Part shown: positions 16,522 to 24,992 of the stretch, one piece after another
Numbering within the stretch: the stretch's first letter is position 1
Layout: every line of letters begins with the position of its first letter
NCBI RefSeq assembly: GCF_015712165.1
Contig: NZ_JADPZX010000001.1
Coordinates: 1,798,001-1,862,000 of the forward strand
DNA length: 64,000 nt
Reading direction: 5' to 3'
Source of the DNA: Streptomyces spinoverrucosus
GTDB lineage: Bacteria; Actinomycetota; Actinomycetes; Streptomycetales; Streptomycetaceae
The notes under the pieces: model-generated
Told to the model about the DNA's origin: nothing
What the model saw: the letters and a program-made list of their open reading frames with translations, nothing else
Database searches by the model: none
Position numbers and translations under genes: made by a program

Positions 16522-17906
16522 GTACGGTCTCCCTGAGTGTCGGGCTGGGGGTCGGTCGGCAGGAGGCCGAACGGGAACTCCTCGGGCGGAGGTTCGGCGG
16601 GCTGGTGGTCCTGGGCCGGGTGTCCGCCGGGCGCGGTCCGGCCGAGCGGTTGCAGGACGAGGCAGGCGGTGCCGTCGGTGGCGACGCGCACGCCGACGTT
16701 GACGTACGCGCCGTCGCCGTACTGAGGGACCGTCACCACGCCCACCGGGGCGGCGGCGTCCGTCCCCGCCGCGTGGACCAGGATCCGGACCTCGCGTCCG
16801 CCGGTCCCGTGGGCCGGTCCGGTCCGGATCCGCACCCGTTCCCCGCCGGTCTCGGCGAACACGGTGGCGCCGCCCGGCTCCAGCGTCCGGGGCGGGCTGA
16901 TCAGCAGTTCCTCGTCCCGTGGCCGGCCGGCCACGGTCCGGTGGACGCCCACGGCCACGGCATGCGGACAGCGGTCGGGCGGGTCGATGTGTCCACCGGC
17001 GACCAGGGCGGCCCCGAACACCGCGGCCAGAGCGGGGTCCGTCCCGCCGGGCAGCGGGGTCGGCGGGCCCAGACGACCGGTCAGGTGCCGCAGCAGCGCC
17101 CCGGACCGGGCCGGACCGCCCACCGCGACGACCCGTGTGTCGGGGTCGTCGGCTGCGCCCCGGACTCCCGGCAGGCCGTCCAGGGCCCCGTCGAGGCCGC
17201 CCTTGAGCAGGTCCAGTGCCCGGTGCACCAGGCCTGCGGTGATCTCCCGGCCGGCCACCTCGAAGACCACGGTGTCGGCGAACCGGTCGGCGCGGTCGGG
17301 CCGGGCCGCCATCCGGTCGAGAGCGACGTCGAGTCGCCGGCCGTTGTTGTCCATGGCCCGGGCGAGCTCCAGGAGCTTCTCGGGGTCGTCGACCGGCAGC
17401 CCCGCCCCGGCCAGCACCGCGGCGTCGAACGCGGCACCGTAGCCGTCGTCGGCCGGCGCGTACCGGGCGACTCTGGGCACGGCCACGGCCCCTGCGGCGA
17501 CGGCGCATTCGGCGACCTCGGCCGCCGAGGCGCCCAGGTCGCACACCAGCCAACGGGACGCGGTCCGGGATTCCGCGTGCCGCAGCAGGGCCAGCACCGC
17601 GTGCGGCGTGCTCAGCAGACGGGGACGCGGCAGCGGGCCGTCCCCGGGCAGCACGGCCCGCTCTTCCGGAGGGACGACCAGCACCACCGGTCCGGGCGCA
17701 CCGCAGTGCTCGCGGTACGCGGCGTAGGCCACGTTCAGCGCGGCCTCCCTGTCACCGCGGACGCCGACGGGGGTGGGCAGCCCCTCTCCGGGCACGGTGC
17801 CGGGCAGTTGCACCAACTCCGGTGTCCCGTCGGCGCGGGTCCACGCGACACGGAGGAAGCGTGTGCCGGCGTCGACGGCGATGGCGGGGGCGGAGGGCGT
17901 CGTCAT
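16518..17906 (-). CDS. Hsp70/actin-fold ATPase
   Basis: A 462-residue protein from ATG 17906 (MTTPSAPAIAVDAGTRFL), its start sharing a base with the upstream stop. Three nucleotide-binding motifs of the Hsp70/actin/sugar-kinase fold can be read: phosphate-1 AIAVDAGTRFLRVAW at the N-terminus, phosphate-2 WLVCDLGASAAEVAEC near 135-150, and adenosine motif VVAVGGPARSGALLRHL near 265. The substrate-binding half is shorter than DnaK and ends in a beta-like domain and Pro-rich tail. Hsp70-like modules with divergent C-termini are found in actinobacterial signalling and conflict operons, which fits this setting; client binding is inferred, not seen. Confidence 0.83.
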   Translation of the reverse strand: MTTPSAPAIAVDAGTRFLRVAWTRADGTPELVQLPGTVPGEGLPTPVGVRGDREAALNVAYAAYREHCGAPGPVVLVVPPEERAVLPGDGPLPRPRLLSTPHAVLALLRHAESRTASRWLVCDLGASAAEVAECAVAAGAVAVPRVARYAPADDGYGAAFDAAVLAGAGLPVDDPEKLLELARAMDNNGRRLDVALDRMAARPDRADRFADTVVFEVAGREITAGLVHRALDLLKGGLDGALDGLPGVRGAADDPDTRVVAVGGPARSGALLRHLTGRLGPPTPLPGGTDPALAAVFGAALVAGGHIDPPDRCPHAVAVGVHRTVAGRPRDEELLISPPRTLEPGGATVFAETGGERVRIRTGPAHGTGGREVRILVHAAGTDAAAPVGVVTVPQYGDGAYVNVGVRVATDGTACLVLQPLGRTAPGGHPAQDHQPAEPPPEEFPFGLLPTDPQPDTQGDRT

Positions 17907-20365
17907 CAGGATCCCCCGGGCCACAGCCGACGCGTCCTCGCGCGGCCACCCCCGCGCCGCAGTTCCGTCAGGATCCAGTCGTGCCGCGCCTTCTGGTCCT
18001 CGCTGTACTTGATCAGCAGCTCGCGCAGTTCACCGTCCGTGTCCTCGCCGGCGACGGCCGTGTACAGCTTCAGCCCCGGCCAGTCCTTCGCCATGCCGTC
18101 CATGTACAGGGCGACCAGCGCCAGGCCGTGCGCTCCCTCCTTGCGGACCCATGCGGCGATCGCGTCCAGCAGTTGGGCGGGGAGACGGCCGGGTCCGTGA
18201 GGTGCGTGGGCCTCCAGAATGATCCCGGCGAGTTCCCGGTACGGCGCCCGGTCCCGTACCGCTTTGCGGAAGGCATGCACCGGCCGCAGCCATCCCAGGT
18301 CGTACCGCTTCGTCAGCTCCTGCATGAGGTACTCGGGGACGTCGAGATCGTTGATCGGTCTCCCCCGTCCGATCAGCCGCCCGTGCAGTTGCTCGCACAG
18401 CTGGGGCAGGAAGGTGCCCGGCAGTGCGTTGTTCGTCTGCTCGATCACGCGCCACGTCCGCCGGGACAGTTCCCCGCCGAGCAGGGCATCGATCGCCAGC
18501 CTTCTCAGCTCTCCGTCGGACCGGATCCGGCGGGACAGAACGGACACGTAGTCCGCCAGTTCCTCCTCCGTGGAGAGCCGCTGCAGCCGGGGCATGCCCG
18601 GCGTGGTTCCGCCCTGGACAGCCCCGCAGAACAGGTCGGCGTCCGCTGCCACGGCCCCTGACGTCGGCGGCTCCTCGACCGGGACCAGCCGCTCCACGGC
18701 TTCCCGCAGTCCTCGCTCGGTGTGGGCGGCCCGCCACAGACCCGGCCACATCAGACCGAGCACCTCCGGCCGCCGCTCCGCCCGGGCGATGTCCAGGGTG
18801 GTCCGCCAGCCTCCCTCGACGGCATCGGCGAAATCGGCGGCGTCGGTGGCGGTGGCCGGGGCCAGGGAATCGCCGAGCAGTACGGCCGCGAAGCGCAGCC
18901 AGCCGGGGATGGCGTCGGTGGCCATGTCGCCCCGCGCCCGCTGCACCAGGCGGCGCAGCGGTGCCAGACGGCGGTCCTTGTGCTTCAGCAGGTATCCGAG
19001 CCATGTCTTGCCGACGGCCGGCTCGCGGACGAGGAGGCGGTCGGCCCGGTCCGTGCTGCGGCCCCACTCGTTCTCGGCCATGTAGATGAGCGTCCCGGTC
19101 CATTCGTGCGTCGGTTCCCGGGACTCGACCAGGGCGTCGAACAGTGCGTCGAAGCTGCCGGGCCGGTCGGCCTCGACGGCGTTGTGGAGGACACCCAGGT
19201 AGCGCTCGGCCCGTTCGAAGGACTCGGCCGGGGTGCCGGCAGCGAGGACCTCCCGGGCGAGCAGGGGTTGGGTGCGCTCGGTCCAGTGCTCGCTCAGCTG
19301 CCTCGCCGCGGCCGCGTCGCCGTGGTGCGCGCTGTGGACCAGGAAGAAGGTCAGCACGCCCAGCCGGTGTTCGTCCATGGACACGGCCGGAAACCGTTCC
19401 AGGACCCGCCGGACGTCCTCGACCTCCCCACCGCCCGACCGGATCTCCTCGACCACCGTGTCCATCAGGTCGGCCTCGCGCAGGACGCGGAGCGCCGCCC
19501 CGGGGCGTGGCTCCGCGGCCGGTTCCGTGGCCGTCAGCAGGTTCTCCACGATCGCGGTGGTGTCGCCGGTCTTCGCACGCAGCTTGCGCAGCCCGCCCAG
19601 ATAGGCCCGGGCGGCCTCCTCCCCCGGCTCCTCCGGCGGGCTTCCGCCGAGCACCGCCGAGATCTGCCCCCTGCGTGCCGCGGACGCGAAGAACAGTCTG
19701 AGGTCGTGCTCCGCCTGGCCCGTCCAGGTCGCGGCGCTGAGCCAGGCCCGGCATCCGTACGGCAGGAGTGAACAGACCGCGTCGAGGACACGGACGCGGT
19801 CGGAGACGTCCGGCAGTCGCTCGCCCGGTCTCGGCACGATCGCCACCTGCCGGTTGCCGAGCAGCAGCGCGGCCACGCCGGCCGCCCACTCGAAGCCCAA
19901 CTGATCGATCAGTTCGGCGAGTTCGGCGGGCGGGGTCGGTCGGACGGCAACGGTCATCGGGGCCTCGTCGCCCGGCAGAGCGGGCGGATCCGACATCAGC
20001 GCCCGGTCGATCCCGGACCAGGTCAGGGCGGACCGACCGGCCTGTGCCCACTCCAGCAGGGTCAGCCGCCAGGTGTAACTGGGGCGGCCGGTGCCGTCGG
20101 TGGAGCCGTCCCAGGTGGTCTCCACGGAGGCGCAGGCGGGTTCCGGGTGGGTGCCCGCGCTGCCGAGGAACACCCGCCACGGCAGTTCGCCCTCCTGGTC
20201 ACGGCCGCTGGGTGCGCCGGTGGCGGAGGCCTTCCAGAGGTAGCTGCTCGCCCGGTCCTTGGGAAGGCTGCTCCGCAGCAACTCGTAGCCCATGGTCTGC
20301 CCCGGACGCTTGCCCAGCACTGCCCAGTGCGCGGTCAGTCGCTCCTCACCGAGGCTCTCGTTCAA
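17906..20365 (-). CDS. GTPase-associated protein 1 (GAP1)-like protein
   Basis: An 819-residue protein. A TTG at 20365 overlapping the GTPase stop (TTGA) is chosen as start because every neighbouring junction has the same overlap and upstream sequence in this frame is the shadow of the GTPase. The N-terminus (ERLTAHWAVLGKRPGQTMGYELLRSS) and middle region (LLPYGCRAWLSAATWTG, then HDLRLFFAS) resemble the GAP1-N and GAP1-M domains described in actinobacterial GAP1-GTPase conflict systems; the rest is an alpha-helical solenoid. It has no enzyme motif. The tight coupling to a P-loop GTPase supports the GAP1 assignment, which I make from memory of the family. Confidence 0.72.
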   Translation of the reverse strand: MNESLGEERLTAHWAVLGKRPGQTMGYELLRSSLPKDRASSYLWKASATGAPSGRDQEGELPWRVFLGSAGTHPEPACASVETTWDGSTDGTGRPSYTWRLTLLEWAQAGRSALTWSGIDRALMSDPPALPGDEAPMTVAVRPTPPAELAELIDQLGFEWAAGVAALLLGNRQVAIVPRPGERLPDVSDRVRVLDAVCSLLPYGCRAWLSAATWTGQAEHDLRLFFASAARRGQISAVLGGSPPEEPGEEAARAYLGGLRKLRAKTGDTTAIVENLLTATEPAAEPRPGAALRVLREADLMDTVVEEIRSGGGEVEDVRRVLERFPAVSMDEHRLGVLTFFLVHSAHHGDAAAARQLSEHWTERTQPLLAREVLAAGTPAESFERAERYLGVLHNAVEADRPGSFDALFDALVESREPTHEWTGTLIYMAENEWGRSTDRADRLLVREPAVGKTWLGYLLKHKDRRLAPLRRLVQRARGDMATDAIPGWLRFAAVLLGDSLAPATATDAADFADAVEGGWRTTLDIARAERRPEVLGLMWPGLWRAAHTERGLREAVERLVPVEEPPTSGAVAADADLFCGAVQGGTTPGMPRLQRLSTEEELADYVSVLSRRIRSDGELRRLAIDALLGGELSRRTWRVIEQTNNALPGTFLPQLCEQLHGRLIGRGRPINDLDVPEYLMQELTKRYDLGWLRPVHAFRKAVRDRAPYRELAGIILEAHAPHGPGRLPAQLLDAIAAWVRKEGAHGLALVALYMDGMAKDWPGLKLYTAVAGEDTDGELRELLIKYSEDQKARHDWILTELRRGGGRARTRRLWPGGS

Positions 20366-21546
20366 CGTCGTTTTCCTCCGCGCCAGCCGCCCCAGCCGCC
20401 GTCGCGGTGGATCCGGCTCTCCAGGTCGATCAGGGGCTCCAGCACGTTGATCGGCACCGGTGAGGTACGAATGTGCAGCGTTCCCTCCCGCATGACCGGC
20501 TGGACGTAGTCCGCGTAGTCGAAAACCTGCTGCGGGTTCAGCCGGAAGCCGACGGCGGAGGTCGCGTAGTAGGAGATGCGACGGGGGTCGAAGTGGGAGT
20601 AGAGGGCGTCGCGCACCAGCCGGGCGTTGGCTCCGCGGAAGTCGTCGCACATCCACTGGAAGAACTTCTCGCTGTCCTCCCGGGGCACCCGGGGAAGCCG
20701 GGATCCCACCGTGTCCTGAACGGCCCAGCCCGCTTCCACCGCGGGCCGGAAGACCTCCGGGTGGTCGAACTTGGCGATGCAGACGGACACGTGGTGCGGA
20801 AGCTTGCCGTCGACGAGTTGGCCCTGGTCCCGGACCCTCGCGGTGAGCTGGGTCAGCATCGCCTGGAGATAGGTGAAGCTCTCGGTGGCCTCCTGGGCGT
20901 CACCGATCGGGTCGAAGAGGTAGATCAGCCCCTGGGACCGGGCGAGCTGACCGACGAGCTGGGCATGCTGGGGATGATCGTGCCGGAACACCTCTCCGGC
21001 CGCGTCCTGGATCTCCAGCACGAAGCTGGGCCGCCGGGACCGGAACCGCTTCCCCTTCTCCTCCGGTCCCTGGACGGACCAGGCCATGCCCTGGACACCC
21101 ATGGTGGCCTCGGGGAAGGTTCGCCGCCGGGTCAGCAGGTCCATGCCCTGGGTGAGGAAGGTGTTGGCCTCCTGCGTCATGCCGCTGATGTTCCAACTGC
21201 CCTTGTTGTGCCGCTGGTACTGCATGGCGGCGATCGGCAGGGCGGCCAGATAGGTCGTCTTGCCCGAGCCGGGCGCGCCCCACAGCCCGATTCGGATGCG
21301 GCCGGCGGTCGTCCCGTCCTCCTGCCTGGCGGACGGAATCGGCTCGGGTATCGAGTTCGGCACCGCGTCCGGGACCGGTCCGGGCTGCGGCGTGGGGCCG
21401 CCGCCGGCCGGGGCCTGCGCGGGAGGCCTGCCCGGCGGGGTCGCGGGGGCCCCGGGCGGGGGCCCGGGGACCGTGTTCCCGGGGGCCGCGCCTGCCGGGG
21501 CCGGGTCGCCGGAGTCCTTCTTGTTCGGGTCGTAGAGATCGGACAT
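20362..21546 (-). CDS. P-loop GTPase of the GAP1-GTPase pair
   Basis: A 394-residue protein from ATG 21546. Residues 1-80 are a Pro/Gly/Ala-rich disordered leader. The GTPase-type domain follows: Walker A GAPGSGKT at 90-97, a switch-II-like IQDAAGEVF, hydrophobic GLIYLFDPIGDAQ and the specificity-like AKFDHPE. The end is Trp/Gly-rich (GGWGGWRGG). This is the double-PHBT-like GTPase class that accompanies GAP1 proteins, and the GAP1-like gene starts within its stop codon. GTP hydrolysis is predicted to time or license assembly of the effector complex. The gene upstream ends 47 bases away, the only clear gap in this half of the operon. Confidence 0.83.
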   Translation of the reverse strand: MSDLYDPNKKDSGDPAPAGAAPGNTVPGPPPGAPATPPGRPPAQAPAGGGPTPQPGPVPDAVPNSIPEPIPSARQEDGTTAGRIRIGLWGAPGSGKTTYLAALPIAAMQYQRHNKGSWNISGMTQEANTFLTQGMDLLTRRRTFPEATMGVQGMAWSVQGPEEKGKRFRSRRPSFVLEIQDAAGEVFRHDHPQHAQLVGQLARSQGLIYLFDPIGDAQEATESFTYLQAMLTQLTARVRDQGQLVDGKLPHHVSVCIAKFDHPEVFRPAVEAGWAVQDTVGSRLPRVPREDSEKFFQWMCDDFRGANARLVRDALYSHFDPRRISYYATSAVGFRLNPQQVFDYADYVQPVMREGTLHIRTSPVPINVLEPLIDLESRIHRDGGWGGWRGGKRR

Positions 21547-21593
21547 GAACTCTCCTCGTACCGGGGAACGCGGGGGCGGAGGGGGACGCGGGG

Positions 21594-23471
21594 TCACACG
21601 AGCGGGGCGGCGAAGGCGAGACGGCAGTCCGGGCCCGCCGACCGCCAGGGCGGGACGAGGCTGTCGGCCACGGCTGCCGCCGGGTCCTCGCCGGGACGGA
21701 AGCCGCCGTCGGCGCCGAGGGCTCTCCAGGCCTCGGCGGCGTAGAGCCGGGCCTCGCGGTCCTGGGCGTCCGGCGGCGGTCCGGCCCCCGGATCCGCCCG
21801 GGTCATCACCTGGACGCCGTGGGAGCGCAGTCGGGCGAGGGCCGTTCGCCAGTCCACGCCGTGCGGGCAGGCCGGGACGGTGCCGTCCTGGCGGGCCGGT
21901 GCGGGTGGACGGCGGGCGACGATCAGGACCACCCGCCGCACGTCGGCTGCGGCCGGGGAGTCGGCGGCGAGCAGGGCCACTGTCTGCAGCGCGTCCTCCA
22001 GGGACGACACCGTGTCCTGCCGCCGCCGGGCGGGCGACCATCTGTTCAGGGCGGCCGGCAGCATGGCCGGCGGCCGCGCGGAGACGGGCGCCTGCAGCAG
22101 GGTGCCCGGCTGGGCCCAGACGCTCTCGTAGACCGTGTGGTCGTAGTGGCCGACGGCTCCGACCCGGATCGCGGTGCCGGCGCGGTCCCGCCGGGCCAGC
22201 AGGGCGGCCACGTCCCGCACGAAGGTGAGGCGTTCCTCGGTCTCCGCCGCGTCTGCGCCGCTGAGTTCGACGGTGAAGAACAGCTCCAGCCTCGGCGGTC
22301 TCACGACCCGGCGGGGCAGGGCGGCGAGCAGGCCCGGCACGTCGACGGCGGCCGGATCGCCGTGTGGGGCGACGAGGTCCACCTCTCCGGGGCCGCGCAG
22401 GACGAAGGTCAGCCGCACCGGTTCCAGTGCCCCCACCTCGATCCGGTGCACGCTCACGGTGGGCGCGCCGGTCCCGTCGGCGGCGGGCGCGCCGGCCAGC
22501 ACGGGGAGCAGGGCGTCCCGTCCGGTGACCGGGCCGTACACGGTGACCTCGGCGGTCTCGGTCTCACCGGGGCCGAGCCGGGAGCCCGCGGGAAAGAGCA
22601 CATGGCTGTGGGGGTGCACGGTGCCGGTGTCGCGGTCGGCCCCGACCAACAGGAGCGTGTGGTCGGCCAGGAGCGGCAGGGTACGCACGAGAGCGCGTAC
22701 CGCGTCGGCGGTGCTACGGCGGGCCGACGTGCCGTCCGCTCGTTCCGCGCTGCCCGCGTGCAGTTCGGCTCGCGGGGCGCAGGTCTCCCACACGGCGGCT
22801 GCCGCGCGTTCCAGCAGTACCCATCCGGGCGCAGGCCGCAGCAGGACGACCGGAGGGTCGGGGACGGCCGGCAGGCATGCCGTGAGCCATCGCAGCACAG
22901 CGGCGTCGAATTCCCGGCGGTCGACGGGCCGCAGGGTGCCTATCCCGCCCGCGAGCTGGAAGCGCCGCACATCCTCGTCGGAGTCGAACTCCGGCACGAG
23001 CGAACGCCATGGCATGAATCCGGCGTCGTTGTGCAGCGGGATTCCGGCCTCGCCGACGGTCACCTTGATCATGTGGAGTCCGTCGGCCGTGAATTCCACG
23101 AAGGACAGTTCCTTGACGCGGCCGCGGTGGAGGTCGTCGAGGAGTTCGCCGCGCCCGGAGGGAATCCGGCCGTCGGCCGGACCGGCTCCGGGCCGTTCCT
23201 CCTCGTCCGGCCCCGGCGGACCGCCCCTGGTCACCTCCGCGACCCGTGGGCTGCCGCCGGGTGCACGGCCCGACAGCGCCGCCGCCCGGATGTCCCATGC
23301 GTGCCCGGCCGACCGGAGCGCGTCCTCGGCGATCTCCAGGTCCCGGGCGGTCAACTCTCCCAGCACCAGGCCGTCATGGAGCCGCCATCCGCACACCGGG
23401 CAGAAGTCGCCGTGCTGATCCGGGGTGGCGCACACCGGGCAGGCAGCCTGTGCCTCACAGGCCCCCCTCAC
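21594..23471 (-). CDS. Zinc-ribbon protein of the conflict island, function unknown
   Basis: A 625-residue protein from GTG 23471, with GGGGGAG as ribosome site. A short zinc ribbon opens the protein (CPVC near residue 10 and CPVCGW near 22). A long region of alternating beta strands follows, including a likely hydrolase- or vWA-like fold: LLLRPAPGWVLLERAAAAVWE, TLLLVGADRD, RLELFFTVELSGADA, VRRVVLIVARRPP and a final LRSHGVQVMTRADP. No MIDAS DxSxS is visible, so an inactive vWA fold is only a suggestion. I do not recognise the family. It lies directly upstream of the GTPase and is probably its sensor or adaptor. Confidence 0.75.
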   Translation of the reverse strand: MRGACEAQAACPVCATPDQHGDFCPVCGWRLHDGLVLGELTARDLEIAEDALRSAGHAWDIRAAALSGRAPGGSPRVAEVTRGGPPGPDEEERPGAGPADGRIPSGRGELLDDLHRGRVKELSFVEFTADGLHMIKVTVGEAGIPLHNDAGFMPWRSLVPEFDSDEDVRRFQLAGGIGTLRPVDRREFDAAVLRWLTACLPAVPDPPVVLLRPAPGWVLLERAAAAVWETCAPRAELHAGSAERADGTSARRSTADAVRALVRTLPLLADHTLLLVGADRDTGTVHPHSHVLFPAGSRLGPGETETAEVTVYGPVTGRDALLPVLAGAPAADGTGAPTVSVHRIEVGALEPVRLTFVLRGPGEVDLVAPHGDPAAVDVPGLLAALPRRVVRPPRLELFFTVELSGADAAETEERLTFVRDVAALLARRDRAGTAIRVGAVGHYDHTVYESVWAQPGTLLQAPVSARPPAMLPAALNRWSPARRRQDTVSSLEDALQTVALLAADSPAAADVRRVVLIVARRPPAPARQDGTVPACPHGVDWRTALARLRSHGVQVMTRADPGAGPPPDAQDREARLYAAEAWRALGADGGFRPGEDPAAAVADSLVPPWRSAGPDCRLAFAAPLV

Positions 23472-23662
23472 CCGTCCACTCCCCCGGCTCCCCGCCCCGG
23501 TCCACAACCGGCGCCCGGGCAGCGACAGACGACCACCACCGCAACACCTTCCCCCGATTTCCGCCGACGCTGCGGTGGCTCCGGCGGCCCTCCTGCCCAC
23601 GGCCCGTGCCGGAACGACACCGACCGCCGGAGATCCGCGACCGTCACCGCGTCGGCCTCCAT
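23468..23662 (-). CDS. Possible small protein coupled to the zinc-ribbon gene
   Basis: From ATG 23662 a 64-residue frame (MEADAVTVADLRRSVSFRHG...) ends in a TGA that overlaps the GTG of the next gene as GTGA, the same junction style as the rest of the island. The first 21 codons have almost uniform G/C third positions, as in real genes here; the second half (VCRCPGAGC, glycine-rich) has weaker bias. The ribosome site is poor. It may be a real leader peptide or small subunit, or a chance frame. Confidence 0.35.
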   Translation of the reverse strand: MEADAVTVADLRRSVSFRHGPWAGGPPEPPQRRRKSGEGVAVVVVCRCPGAGCGPGRGAGGVDG

Positions 23663-23861
23663 GAACCCGCCCATCCATCCTGCCACTCGGGCGCCACCGC
23701 TGCATGACGATCCATCAACTCTGGGCTGTCGAAAGGAAACTTGGGCGGCCGGTCGATGCGGCGCCCCCGTCACGCCCCTCTCATCCGCTCCTACGGAACG
23801 GGAGGCGTTCTTCCATTTCACCGCGTGACCCGGTCGAGCTCCGGTCGTGAGCCGGGCGTAT
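23663..23861. other. Intergenic region upstream of the zinc-ribbon/GTPase operon
   Basis: About 200 bases (390 if the small frame at 23468 is not a gene) between the macro-domain stop and the zinc-ribbon gene. It should hold a promoter for the GTPase half of the island. I see no convincing -35/-10 pair, hairpin or repeat. Confidence 0.4.
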
Positions 23862-24932
23862 TCAGGCCGGAAGGCGCTCCACCACCGCCGCCGCCTCGGG
23901 GGTGCGCACCACGAAGTGCACGTCCCACTGCGCCCCGCGCGCCAACTCCGCCTCCACGGCCGCCCACACGGCTCCCAGACTGACGCGGTACGGCAGCCCG
24001 CCGCGCCCCGAGCCGAGCAGCGGGAAGCACACCGAGCGCAGCGGCGGCGCGTAGCTGTCGTGTTCCTCGGCCAGCAGCGCCAGGGCCCGGGACGCCGCCC
24101 GGGTGACGTCGGCCGGCAGCACGTCGTAGTCGTTGGTTCCCGCCCGGGGAACGGCGATCGCGGCGTGGTAGATCCGCCGCACTCCCTGTCCGGCCAGGGC
24201 GCCCGCGCCGGTGGCGACCACCGTGCCGGGCAGCACCGCGCGTCCCGCTGTCCCCTGCCGGGCGGCCCACTTGCGCAGTTCGTCGTGGACCGGGTCGTCC
24301 AGGACGTCACCGGTCACGCCCCGCACGGCGGCCGCCCGGCGCAGCGACGCCGCGACCGACGCCTTGAACGGCTCGGGCAGCGCGAGATGGACGTTGGCCG
24401 GGGCGACCACCACGTCCACGTCCCGCAGCAGGTCCACGGGATGGACGTGGACGGTGAGCGTCACCTGGCGGGGGCCGGCCAGGACCCGGACGGACCGGTG
24501 CGTGCCGACGCTCCACTCGCCCTCCTCGGCGCCGGGCCTCCCGGTCTGCCGCGACACCAGCCGCACGATGTGCTCGGCGACCTGTTCGAGGACCCGCACC
24601 TCCTGTTCCTTGCGGAACCGCTCGACGCTCACCCCGTACACCGAGGCCGCCCTGGCGCGGCGCGAGGACGCCGGCCAGTCCAGGGTGCCCTGCGCCAGAC
24701 CCAGGGTGTACTCGGCGGCGGTGCGCAGGGTGCCGGCGTCCAGGTCCGACACGGCGCGCCGCAGCAGCGCCTCGACGGCCGCGCCCGGTGTCCGGGCCGC
24801 GGCCGGGTTCACCGCCTGCGCCGCCGACTCCAGGGCGGGCAGTGCGCGGCCGCGCAGCCGGACCAGTCCCGCGCGTCTGACTTCCTTCAGCTCATCGAGA
24901 AGTGATGTGTCGTCAGGTAAGGGCTGTGCCAC
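23862..24932 (-). CDS. Macro-domain (ADP-ribose-binding) protein
   Basis: A 356-residue protein from GTG 24932. The N-terminal 130 residues are helical. The C-terminal part is a macro domain: VDVVVAPANVHLALP supplies the N(A)N-type ADP-ribose loop, PGTVVATGAGALAGQGVRRIYHAAI the second strand-loop, and CFPLLGSGRGGLP the GxGxGG-like phosphate loop. Macro domains bind or hydrolyse ADP-ribose and its esters. The gene sits 60 bases downstream of a RES toxin, a family that consumes NAD+, so sensing or clearing ADP-ribose products is a sensible hypothesis. Codon 5 is the rare TTA, implying bldA tRNA dependence. Confidence 0.86.
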   Translation of the reverse strand: MAQPLPDDTSLLDELKEVRRAGLVRLRGRALPALESAAQAVNPAAARTPGAAVEALLRRAVSDLDAGTLRTAAEYTLGLAQGTLDWPASSRRARAASVYGVSVERFRKEQEVRVLEQVAEHIVRLVSRQTGRPGAEEGEWSVGTHRSVRVLAGPRQVTLTVHVHPVDLLRDVDVVVAPANVHLALPEPFKASVAASLRRAAAVRGVTGDVLDDPVHDELRKWAARQGTAGRAVLPGTVVATGAGALAGQGVRRIYHAAIAVPRAGTNDYDVLPADVTRAASRALALLAEEHDSYAPPLRSVCFPLLGSGRGGLPYRVSLGAVWAAVEAELARGAQWDVHFVVRTPEAAAVVERLPA

Positions 24933-24992
24933 CGGACCACGATGGCATCACGCTTCGACCGAGGACAAGCGGGACGGTCCGGCACGGCGCGA

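Noticed and set aside
17906..20656. Upstream start (20656) for the GAP1-like protein
   Set aside because: The extra 97 residues are the shadow of the GTPase; the TTG overlapping the GTPase stop fits all neighbouring junctions.
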